The translations under genes were made by a program, and so were the position numbers. The notes below the pieces were generated by a model that did no database searches, was not told where the DNA came from, and worked only from the letters and a program-made list of their open reading frames with translations. Positions 23,115-33,263 of a DNA stretch of 50,000 nt are shown piece by piece (within the stretch, counting starts at the first letter, position 1; each line of letters opens with the position of its first letter). Source of the stretch: Chrysomallon squamiferum (lineage: Eukaryota > Mollusca > Gastropoda > Neomphalida > Peltospiridae); the NCBI GenBank assembly GCA_012295275.1, contig CM022671.1, positions 26,140,322-26,190,321 on the forward strand, given 5' to 3'.

Positions 23115-25740
23115 ATAAATGAAGTTGACAAAACAGACATTCCTGACTGGTTGAATTACGATTCCTCAAGCCGCTTGTTGACTGGTGTTGCTACATCGCA
23201 CAACCAGGGCTCCGTATTCATTCAGGTGGCAACAGTTTGCGAGACAAAACAAAGAGAGAGGTGCCAGCCTGAGACTGATGTTTTTCAGATCACAGTTAAG
23301 TACGAAGGAAGAGGCTCCCAGGCTGATGATGACAGTGAAAAATGTGAAGATGAAACAGTGCTGGCCAATTTAGTTCTTTGTGTATCACCTGACAATTTAA
23401 CTTTATCACATAAATTGCACTTGATCTCAGGCATGGCAGATTTTCTGTCAATTCCTCGATCAACACTGACTATTTTGCCATCTTCGGGGCAAAAACTGTT
23501 AGCAGTGGAGAAAGGTTATCAGATAATTTCTGCAGGCCCTGGTTCAGGAAGTATTTGTGATCTCAATAAAAATGTAGAACTGTCTTGGTATCTTGCATGT
23601 TCGACCATTAAGCATTTGGCCGACTTTGACAAAATTCTGCAGCACAATATCAATGTTGGCCGAATTGAAAAAGAAATTGGACAGAAAATTGTTGGCTGGT
23701 ATGTAGCATCACCTAACTCACTGATACATTTTCAAAAACGCAGACGAAGGCAGGCTCGTTACAGAACAGCTGTGCCAACTCCAGTTTTCTCTCCAGTAGT
23801 TCCAACCAGGGTTGTACAAAGTCACACTGAGGAAAAGATTATAGTAACATCCATTCAAGATTTGTCTTCTACAAAATATGCACCCAGCAGGTTCACTGTG
23901 ACCCCAACTCTGACTGAGACATCAGTTTCTTCAACTTCTGTAATCCACAGTCTTTCACAGTCAGTGACACCAACAAAAAGTACTGAAAAGTCCATCTCAA
24001 CAACAGAAGTTCCTGATCTGACTCCAGTATACACAGAAAAAACAACACAGGTCAAGACTGTTGAAGGTAATTTTACAACAGTGAAATCAAAACTAATTGT
24101 TAAAGAAAGTAGTTTCACAGAAATAATACAAAGCACAAGTTCTGAAACTAGATCGTATGATAAGTCTCTTCCTTCGGCAACCATTTCACCATCTTCAACT
24201 TCTGAAGTCAAAGTTATCATAGCAACGCAGCCACCAATACCAACTACAGTTTCTCCTGGCTGGACAGTGCCACTGGAGCCCAGTGAAAGTCTTTATCATT
24301 CATCATCAACGTCAGTGAGAACAACACCACCAATGAAGACTTCATACTTGACATCTTCATCATCCACATCTCCACTACCTCCTACTACAACATCTAAGAC
24401 TGTCACAGAGGAAGCTGTAGGTTCAGGTTCAGGACATGGTGATACTCGAGATGATGAAATTGAATCACCAATATCTGGAATGACATCTGATATTAAGGAA
24501 CTTGCACACAGATCTATTGTAAAAGAAAGTACCATATTGGCAGTGCCAACTGCAATATCAACGGACTCTTATGGCATTCTTCCTACTCAGACAGTTTTAA
24601 TTAAAGGTACAGAAATAGTGGATAGCAGAGTGGAAGAGCCTATTACTAAAGATGCTAGTATTCTTTCTGATGTTGTGACTAAATCTCATGTCATTCAAAC
24701 GACTGCATCAGAGCAAACTACAAGACAGCCATCAGAAACAACATTACCTGTTACTTCAGAAGATCAGCTAATGTCACCTTCTATTGATTCTAGTTCATCT
24801 TCAGACATGATTTTCTCAGGCTTTGGAAGTACAGAGGATGCTGGTGATCTAGCTTCTGAAATGGTAAAGAAAATAGCATCAGAATTTAAATTCTCTCCAG
24901 TGTCTAGCACTCCTGTTATAAACAAATCTCCAGGTGCTGATTTCTTCTTTGAAAGTGAAAGTGATCAGCTACACATGTCAAGATATCTTGTCGATAGCAT
25001 GATGTCAAAAGTCATGATTGATTCGAGCAAGCCTGTTGAAGAGGTCATGGAATCTGGTTCAGCTGATACATCTGGATCTGGCCAGCCTCTGATAGATGAC
25101 GAAGAAGGAAGTGCTGTTTCAGTTAATGTTTCAGCTGTGCTTATGCCTGGCCTCCAGACTATCTCTCCACATCTTGCTCAAAACACAACACCACCTCTTA
25201 CAGGAAGTTCAGATTTGATTTACACTCGCATGTCATCAACGCCTGTTGTGTTCAAGGAAATGGTTCTGCTTTCCACTTCTGTATCATTATCAAGCCACGA
25301 CATACAAAATACTTCTGGGGTATTCATTCCACCAGTTCAGATAATTCCAACAACAGTTGTATCAGAAACAGAATCACAAACCCTGGTGTCTCAGGAAGTC
25401 TTTAAGCCAGAAACAACATCTGGACAGTTTGCTACTCCATCAGGAGATTCAGAAATGGCTTCTGCTTCATCTGGACTGGACACTGAAACAACAACAGTGC
25501 TGGCACCTGCTGATCCAGGAAGATACACTTCAACAGAACAAACAACTACAAGAACAACAAAGAAACCTAAAACAACAAAGAGTAAGAAGCACTGGAAAAA
25601 GACAACAGTCCCCTACTTAGAGACAGCATCTGGATCCAAAGAGAAGAGTTGGATGACAACTGAAATCAGTGGACAAGCTACATTTACTACCAGGCCTGAC
25701 ATGACATGGCCACCTTTCTTTCACAAGACATCAACTGCAG
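23115..25740 (+). CDS. DAG1: Dystroglycan exon: alpha N-terminal part and mucin region
   Basis: The acceptor is CATTTTCAG|ATAAATGAAG and the donor is ACTGCAG|GTACAT. The exon begins in phase 0 and ends one base into a valine codon. The frame stays open to 22980 through the intron, but those extra residues are translated TTG/TTA microsatellite, so the exon boundary is set by the splice site. The first recognisable block, DIPDWLNYDSSSRLLTG, corresponds to the W-L-x-x-D segment of the first alpha-dystroglycan domain. As I recall, human DAG1 also has a phase-0 intron shortly before this segment. Confidence 0.93.
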
Positions 25741-27385
25741 GTACATTTATTCTTTTTTTCAGTTTATGCTGTTAAAGACTCTATGAAGGAAAAACGTAAT
25801 ACATAATCTTTTGTTTTCAGGTTCTAGGATTGCATAATTTAATATATTTCTCACAATGTGAATAAGTAATTATTGTTTCATAAGTATATCTTTTCAGTGA
25901 GCTGTGTTCTATTTATGGTTAATCATATATTGTAAAATTTTATTTCTGTGCATAATGTATTTATTGATAATTCAAAATGTAAAATGCCTGTATTTAAAGT
26001 AAATGTTTTTGAATTATATAAAAAGATGAAAAGTGAAAAAATAAAACAAAATAATTTAATCAGCATTTTGCTCAGAAAGACCAGTTATATTTAATCTTAC
26101 ATACATCTGTGTTTTAATAGTTAATAAATATTCTTCATCTTTTTTCTTCTTTTTTTTCTTACTTCATTTTACAGTGGTCAACAGTGTTCCTTTTTTGGAA
26201 AATCCAGTAGACTTTATCTCAGCAAGTCTAGGTAAATACTTTGAATTTCCTGTTCCAAGGGGAGTCTTCTATGACATTGAGGATGGTGACACTCGGGCAC
26301 TCAAATTATCAATGACATTACCAAACAAACATGCTCTTCCTCCTGACTTCTGGCTGCAGCTAGATTCAGAGAAACAGGTAATATCTGGACTGCCCTTGAC
26401 AGTTGATCTTGATACCAGTCACCATATGATGGTGATCCTTGTCGCAGAAGATTCAGGAGGTCTGAGAGCTAAAGATGAAATCAAACTTTATGTAAATCCT
26501 TCTTCATTCACACGATTCACTCATAAATTTATCATGACATTTGCTGTCAATTTTGCAGAATTCATGAAGCAAAGAAATAACCTTAGTTTTCTTCTGAAGA
26601 GACTCAGTTCTTACTTTGGAGATCGTACACCTGAAAACATCTTAGTAATGGACATCGAGGTTGGATCACTTGTTCTTTCATGGAGTAACACCACACTGAA
26701 TGGAAACATCTGCAACTCAAAAGCAATTGGTCAGATTTATCACAAACTAGTCAGGAAGGATGGCAAAGTTAGAAACTCACTTAATCGTCATTTGGGATCA
26801 AGCTTTAGACTCAAAGACGTCAAATATGAAGCTCTAGGAATGTGTGCTGAGAGGGTAACTGTACCTCCTGACACAACAGCCACATCATCAGAAGAAGTGA
26901 CTACCAATTCAGATACTGCATCATCATCACCATCATCAGGTCTGAGCATATGGGCTCAAGTGGTTCTGCCAGTGATGATAGCGCTGTTGCTGCTCCTTCT
27001 CATTCTGCTAATCATCCTGCTGATTAATCGTAGAAGAAAGAGAAGACAACAGAAGCAGAAACCAGAGAAACCCATTTTCACCAACGACAGACATCCAGTT
27101 ATATTTCCCGATGAACTTGAAGGTGAAGACACAAGCTTAAAACCCAAGAAACCAATTGTCTTACCCAATGATACAAACAGAAGCCTTTCTTCGTCTCCAA
27201 GAACAACATACTATTTTGAGGATGATTCCCCATCAGATAATGCCAGTAACACAGGGACTGGCAGCAGAACAGGCTCCGGACGCAGGAAACCAAAGTCACC
27301 ACCACCATATTACCAGCCTCATTCTGATCCTCCACCTTACCGACTACCCCCACCATACCTCACCAATAACTCTTCCACTGTGTAA
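23115..27385 (+). CDS. DAG1: Dystroglycan (3' coding exons; 5' end missing)
   Basis: Matrix-binding alpha subunit plus membrane-spanning beta subunit of the dystrophin-glycoprotein complex. It joins 23115-25740 and 26175-27385, giving 1278 residues. In order these are: the end of the first cadherin-like domain and the second N-terminal domain (1-208, with GWYVAS near the end), furin-type site RRRR (209-212), Thr/Ser/Pro-rich mucin-like region (213 to about 880), second cadherin-like domain, SEA-like domain with alpha/beta cleavage G1039-S1040, cysteines 1055 and 1099, transmembrane helix about 1134-1159, basic RRRKRR anchor, PVIFPDEL as in vertebrate PIIFADEL, and three PPPY motifs for dystrophin WW binding. 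The two cysteines are 44 apart, as in human. Human dystroglycan has 895 residues; the excess here is in the mucin region. The signal peptide and first cadherin strands are not in the model. Confidence 0.95.
25741..26174 (+). other. Dystroglycan intron
   Basis: A 434-base GT-AG intron, AT-rich, with a T-rich tract (TTTTTTCTTCTTTTTTTTC) before the acceptor. Confidence 0.9.
26175..27385 (+). CDS. DAG1: Dystroglycan exon: alpha C-terminus and beta subunit
   Basis: The acceptor is TTTTACAG|TGGTCAAC; the split codon G|TG restores the frame. The exon encodes the juxta-cleavage domains, the transmembrane helix (26948-27025) and the cytoplasmic tail, ending with TAA at 27383-27385. The human protein ends at its last PPPYVPP; here seven residues follow the third PPPYL and finish SSTV. 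In human the rest of the protein is one exon, so the intron at 25741-26174 is an additional one. Confidence 0.95.
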
Positions 27386-27565
27386 TAGTCGTGGGGACTT
27401 TTTCTGATTCAATTGATACCATGAATATAAAATAATGTCGATCATGCTGGAATTACTGCACTATGTATCCAGTACAAACCACACAAAAGTGCCTTCCTAT
27501 AATAACATTACTGTATATATAAATGTTTGAATGATGATGGTGATTGTGAACTGTGTAAGTTCCTA

Positions 27566-27596
<31 letters not shown>

Positions 27597-28775
27597 GAGA
27601 AAAAAAACTATATGTGTGTGAAAACCTGCTAAAAGAATGTGGATCTTATGTTATTAAGAAAAGGTTCTGGTCTAAACCCAGGATTATTTTAAGGAACTGA
27701 CAGATGAAACATCATACATCTTTTCATGCTGAACTGAATTTATCCTGCAAGTAAATGAGAGACATAATACAAACAGATATAAACTTAAAACTTCAAAATT
27801 CTTAATGTGTAACTGAAATTAAATAAATAAGTATAGGATAAAACATAAAGGAGATAAACACAAACCAAAAAAAAAATTAAAAATCTGAACATGTAAAATC
27901 TCATCTGCAGAAATAAGGATTCTGATGTGATTAAAAAAAGAAACTATGGAAAGAAAACAACTTTTTTAACACTGAAATTTGATATTAGAACATTAATGTA
28001 CATGTGCAAATTAATGAATGTTTTATACATAACTGTTAAGGTATATATATATTTATCTGTTCAGTGAAATATCCTCTTTGCATCTTTCCACCATGTTTTG
28101 ATGTGGAAATGTTTATTATTTCTCCAAACTTCAAATTTATTATTAAAGTTTTAACTACTTATATTTTTTGTGTTTACAAAGAATGAGAACCATCATCAAC
28201 TTACTAAGACAAGACAGACTCCATTTTCATTGGTAGCTTTTATATCATCTACCAATGGAAATTAAGTATCTTTTGAGCATTAGGCAAAAAAACAAAAATC
28301 GTAACATTTTTTTAAAATTACTAATTATTATTTCCATGCATTTGGGGTAAATTAGTACATAAATATTATTAAAATATAGTTGCAGAGGACAGTTCACTTG
28401 AGTAATAAAAGAATATTTTATTTTGATGACCTAATTTCAAGTCAGAAATATAGTGTTTCATTTTTAATGATAGACAGTTTGAAAGGAAATCCATTGTCCA
28501 GGCTGAATTATCTGCATACGATAATAAACATGATACTGAGTACAGGTTTACTGTTTTGTCAATAGGTTTGTTTTATATATGATGGCTGTATATTTCTATA
28601 ACAGCATGGGATATTGTTTATATATGATTTTTAGAATATGGATCTTGTAATATTCTGTTTTCTGGTTTGGTCTCTCAGTACAGACACACACATATTTGTA
28701 ATTTCTATAATGATGTAAATATATAATTTACATGCTACTTTTTATGACTTTCACTAGATGATTGTCACAGTGCAT

Positions 28776-28813
<38 letters not shown>

Positions 28814-28830
28814 ACACTAAGAAATAAAGA
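27386..28830 (+). other. Dystroglycan 3' UTR (end uncertain)
   Basis: There is no further coding frame. AATAAA hexamers lie at 27822-27827, 28523-28528 and 28823-28828; which is used cannot be told. Pumilio-type elements TGTATATA (27512-27519) and TGTAAATA (28714-28721) are present. An A tract lies near 27568-27592 and (CA)n at about 28780-28808. Confidence 0.5.
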
Positions 28831-29250
28831 AGCTTCACTTTTGGATTTGTAACATAATGAACATACTTTCAGTTTAAGACATACACTTTTAATTACAGTT
28901 CATTTACATATGTGAAAGAAAAGAAGACCTAATAATATATTCACCCATTTTATTTTTATTTTCTATTTTAGAAAATCACAGTGAAGTTACATAATAAATA
29001 TGAACTCAGAGAGCAGATATAAATTTTTTTTAAATTTAAAAATAAAACAAAATCATTTTTTCCCATTTTATTACATTATATATTATATATATATATTATA
29101 CATAAGGACTAGCTTTAATAATACATATAATTTAAAAAAAAAAAAAATATTATTTTTTTTATAATGTTGATACACACCTTATACACTGTTAATATATTTT
29201 ATTTTCATGTATCACTATTATCAATATTATTATTTTTATAATTATATGCA

Positions 29251-29293
<43 letters not shown>

Positions 29294-30290
29294 TAACTGT
29301 TTGTATGCTGTTAATGTGTTATTGTCACATTATTATTTCAACAGTAGTATTATTCCTAATCATGTGCCAAAGTACCAACATTATAATGATAAAACGACAT
29401 CCAAAATGAATGGTGCTCCCAGCTTCATTGCCGTCCATATTAATTATTGCATTCAGCGTAACCTTTCTTGAGAATGTCCCATTTATTTTATTTTTTTTGA
29501 AAACTAAAATAAAAATACTGTAAAAATTTTAGTCAGTTATTTTAAAAAGTTTATTTTTGTATAATTTTTTTCATGTTGTATATATGTTTAAGATAATACT
29601 TTTTACAATTTCTATTCAGGATATAATTGTAAAATTAGGATTAAGATTAAGGAATAGATCCAAGGTAAAAAGCAAATAGTCAGGATTTTAGCTGTTGAAA
29701 TTTAAAGGTTTGGGATTGTTATTCACATCAACACATATGTGAAGAAACAAAAAAGTTTTTTTTGCATTAGAACCATTTAATATTTTCAGTGAATAATGAA
29801 AAAAAAAGAAGTAAATTCCGTGATATTAAATTAGATATTATAAAAATTGTTCCCTGAAAGAAAAGTAAGATACTGCAATTCTTATGATTTTTATACAGAT
29901 TTTGAACATAATTTACACAGATATACTTTGTAATCACTTTTAATCTCTATCCAGAAATATTTACTTTGGTAAACATTGTAGTTTATTGGTAAGCTTTGTA
30001 TATAAATATGGTATGTAATTATTATTTTAAATGTATTGCATGTGTTTGTTTAAATGTCTGTGTAAAAAATAACCTATTTAATCACGCCTTTGAGACTATT
30101 CTGTGTGTTCTAACATACATGTATGTGTTAATATTGTTTGTGCTTAAGGCCATTTTGCAAACCATGTTTTGATATACATTTATGCCATTTTATAATCCAA
30201 AGAAGATATACATATAATAGAAAAAAGAAGTATTATTATTATTATTCATTTATACTTTTATGGGTTTTAAAAAAAAAAAAATCTGTATTA

Positions 30291-30334
<44 letters not shown>

Positions 30335-30685
30335 GTAGTAGTAGTAGTAGTAGTATTCATTTATACTTTTATGGGGTTTAAAATTATGTTTTTTTCATTC
30401 TGGCAAACATTCATATGAAACCTAATATGGTTATGAAAAGGCATAATAATTCTGGGTTCTTATGGCAGCAGTTGCATAATGGCTTTTAGCTTGTAATCTA
30501 TTATTTGTGTTCCTAAACATAATTACTGCACTCAAAGAATCACAGCTAGAAGCAGATTATGTAAAAACAAGTTGAAATTTCTGTTTAAATTTCTGTGAAC
30601 ATTCTAGCACCAGTGTATGATAATAAATTATAAATATATATATATATATATATATAAATATTTTTTTTTATTTTTATTTTTTTAT
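28831..30685. other. AT-rich intergenic stretch
   Basis: No gene was recognised. It contains (ATT)n at about 29257-29292 and (TTA)n followed by (GTA)n at about 30285-30353. Confidence 0.5.
29257..29292. repeat. (ATT)n microsatellite
   Basis: About 36 bases of pure ATT triplets. A longer (TTA)n plus (GTA)n compound tract lies at 30285-30353. Confidence 0.9.
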
Positions 30686-30882
30686 TTAAACTGTTTATAA
30701 GTTCAATTAATGGGATTATCAGCTAAAATCTGTGTATAAATTTGCATAAAAACTCAGGAAAAAACATTGGCTGGCTATATCAGTTACTTAATTACCTATC
30801 AGTAAAATCAAATACCACTGAGTGATAATAAATTAAATATACATTTATTTAATCAGTATCAATATTAGCAGGACATTTAATA

Positions 30883-30886
<4 letters not shown>

Positions 30887-30922
<36 letters not shown>
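30887..30922. repeat. (TA)n microsatellite
   Basis: Pure TA tract that served as the insertion site of the adjoining MITE; more TA lies at 31448-31463 beyond it. A further long (TA)n lies at about 31747-31790. Confidence 0.9.
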
Positions 30923-30924
<2 letters not shown>

Positions 30925-30927
<3 letters not shown>

Positions 30928-31447
30928 TGGTACGTCGGTTTACGAGTGCACCAACTTACAAGTATTTCAAGTTACGAGCATTTGCCTGGTTGATTTTTTG
31001 CTTTGAGTTGCTAAAAGCCAGTGCTGAGAAGAAGTGGATATGTCCATTGGATTAAAGCATGAAATCACATACAAAAAATGAGATGAAGTCGACTAGGCAA
31101 AGCAGTAAAAATGTAGTACTATTCTGAAGCAGGAGTTGATAAAGGCTATAACTCCAGCCAAAGGCGTTAAAATAATCTGTCTGATCTCTAAGATAAATGC
31201 TTTTACAAATCCAGTTTATTTCTTTACATTCTCTTTTATTTTATTTTTATACAATATTTGTCATTTATAAGTATAATGTCTTATTTAAAAACACAGGACA
31301 AAAAAAAATGGGGTGGTTTTGGGGGAATGGAACGGATTAATGGCATTTCAAATAATTTCAGTTGGGAAAACTGATTTGATAAACGAGCAAATTGAGTTAT
31401 GAGCTCAGTCATGGAACAAATTAAACTTGTAAGTCAAGGTACCACTG
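30925..31447. mobile_element. Tigger/pogo-like MITE in a (TA)n tract
   Basis: The ends are CAGTGGTACGTCGGTTTACG on the left and, inverted, CAGTGGTACCTTGACTTACA on the right, followed by further matching CAAATTGAGTTATGAG and ACGAGTG motifs. TA follows the right end. The left flank is CA, probably a mutated TA target duplication. CAGTxGTACCTTGxxTTACG is the typical end of Tigger-type pogo elements. There is no transposase, so it is non-autonomous. Confidence 0.8.
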
Positions 31448-31613
31448 TATATATATATATATATTTAGTTTTTGTTTTTATGAAACTATTTGCAAGTTCA
31501 ATTAACGAGACCATCAGCAAACATTTGTGTGTATGCTTACATAAAAACTCAGGAAAAAAACATTGGCTGGGTATATCAGTTACTTAATTACCTATCTGTA
31601 GAATCAAATACTT

Positions 31614-31738
31614 AAACTTTTTATCTTAACCATTCTTGAAACAAGTTTTTACATCTTTCTGAATTACCATTTGGGTCAGATTGTTTATTCTTTTATTTTA
31701 ATTAGGAAGAAATTCATATATATGTATGTATGTATGTA

Positions 31739-31794
<56 letters not shown>

Positions 31795-32823
31795 CACACA
31801 TATATGTATATATTCTGACACTACAAACATAGAAAAAATTAACGACAATTAAAATGATGGAAATTAACGAAGGGACAAATTTTTATGTAATTTTTCATTA
31901 ATTTCAGTGCATATTTTTAAAATATTTATAACAGCTTTAAAAAACAACTTATAATTCAAATATTCAATTTCAGTGATGTGTATAAAAATGTGTCTCTTCA
32001 AAAAACAATAAAAAATAAAAATAATGTAATGATGTCATTCTAATGTATATTAATATTGTATGTACTATGGTGGATTTAGCTAATCAATCTAATTATTATG
32101 TCTTCTTAGAATTGTCCTAACAAGCAATTTATCTTAGTATGTATTCATATATTAAGTATTAAATGCTTTCCTACATACATACATGGCTCAGTGTTTTATT
32201 AATACATTGATACTGCTAAACAGGTATTTCTAACTGTGAAACTGAATATGGGACAGATTACTTTCAGAACTGACATTGGACTGACTACCAGTACTAATAA
32301 TGAATATTAATAAAACTGGATGATTTGGAAATCCTAAAGCGAAAAAACAAAACAGTCACTGAATATTTAATAATATCTCAACACATTTAATATGAAGTCG
32401 TTTACTGTCTTTCATTATGTTGAAATGAAAAAGTATTGCTGCAACAACATAGGCTACTCTTTCTGATTAGCAGCAAGAGATCTTTGATTACAACCTGCCA
32501 TTATAGAAGTGAGACACATAATGAAATGCTAACATTAAATATTTTCTAAGAATTAAGAAATGGAAATTTTTTGATTCTTGTGACTACACTGTGGTACAGC
32601 TGACATTAAAAACAAATTATTTGCTGGGTGGTTGAAAACTAAGATGTATTACATCAACTCCTACTTGTCACAAAAGTCACTAAACCTTTTCATTCTTGCA
32701 ATATACATTATTTCTAAAACTGAATATAAGGATTGGTTTTGTAAATTATTGTCAGTTAAAGCAGTGTATTACAATTTATATCTGGCTAGACTAACTGTTG
32801 AAACTGAGAGGATTATTAACATG
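31614..32823. other. AT-rich intergenic stretch
   Basis: (TG/TA)n compound microsatellite at about 31719-31805. No gene was recognised; the 68-codon frame at 32632-32838 has no identifiable domain and runs into the next element. Confidence 0.5.
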
Positions 32824-33263
32824 CATGGCCATAACTAGACTTTTTTTTTTTTAAACGAGGCAAAAACACTTAATCGCCATGTGGAAAAAAAATTGGGCAT
32901 GGTACCTGGGGGCCTTAGGCAACCCCTAGAAGCTCTAACTTGAAAGATGCAAAATCTTCGATTCTAGCCATTTCCTGGCATTTTTTTTCTTAGTTCAGTA
33001 ATAGCGATTTTTTATGTTTGCATTTTCTACTTTACCAGGCAAGAGTGAGTATTTCAAAATCCATCTACACAAGAACTGCACTAACCTAGCACCAGAAGAA
33101 TTAAAAGCAGTTAGTAACCGTAGACATTAACAAACTCATTCAATGGATATTATTAATATTGGAACACAGATTTATATTTTTTATTTTTTAAGTAAAATCT
33201 TTGTATATATAAAAAAAAAAATTGTTATTTTGCCCCATTTACCTCAGTGCAGTTACGGCCATG
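32824..33263. mobile_element. Candidate 440-bp MITE with CATGGCC ends
   Basis: The left end is CATGGCCATAACTAGAC and the right end, inverted, is CATGGCCGTAACTGCAC. Just inside, both arms carry a GGCAAAA motif. There is no coding capacity. A target duplication is not clear, so the family is unassigned. Confidence 0.5.

Larger units (their letters stand above)
30686..31613. repeat. Pair of ~135-bp direct repeats flanking a MITE
   Basis: Positions about 30686-30820 and 31481-31613 share the order CAAGTTCAATTAA-like, ACATAAAAACTCAGGAAAAA, CATTGGCTGG, TATATCAGTTACTTAATTACC. The Tigger-like element and (TA)n tracts lie between them, so a small tandem duplication has an insertion in the middle. Confidence 0.8.

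Noticed and set aside
23855-24220. 121-codon minus-strand ORF inside the dystroglycan mucin exon
   Set aside because: It is the antisense shadow of a Thr/Ser-rich coding sequence with no domain or splice support.
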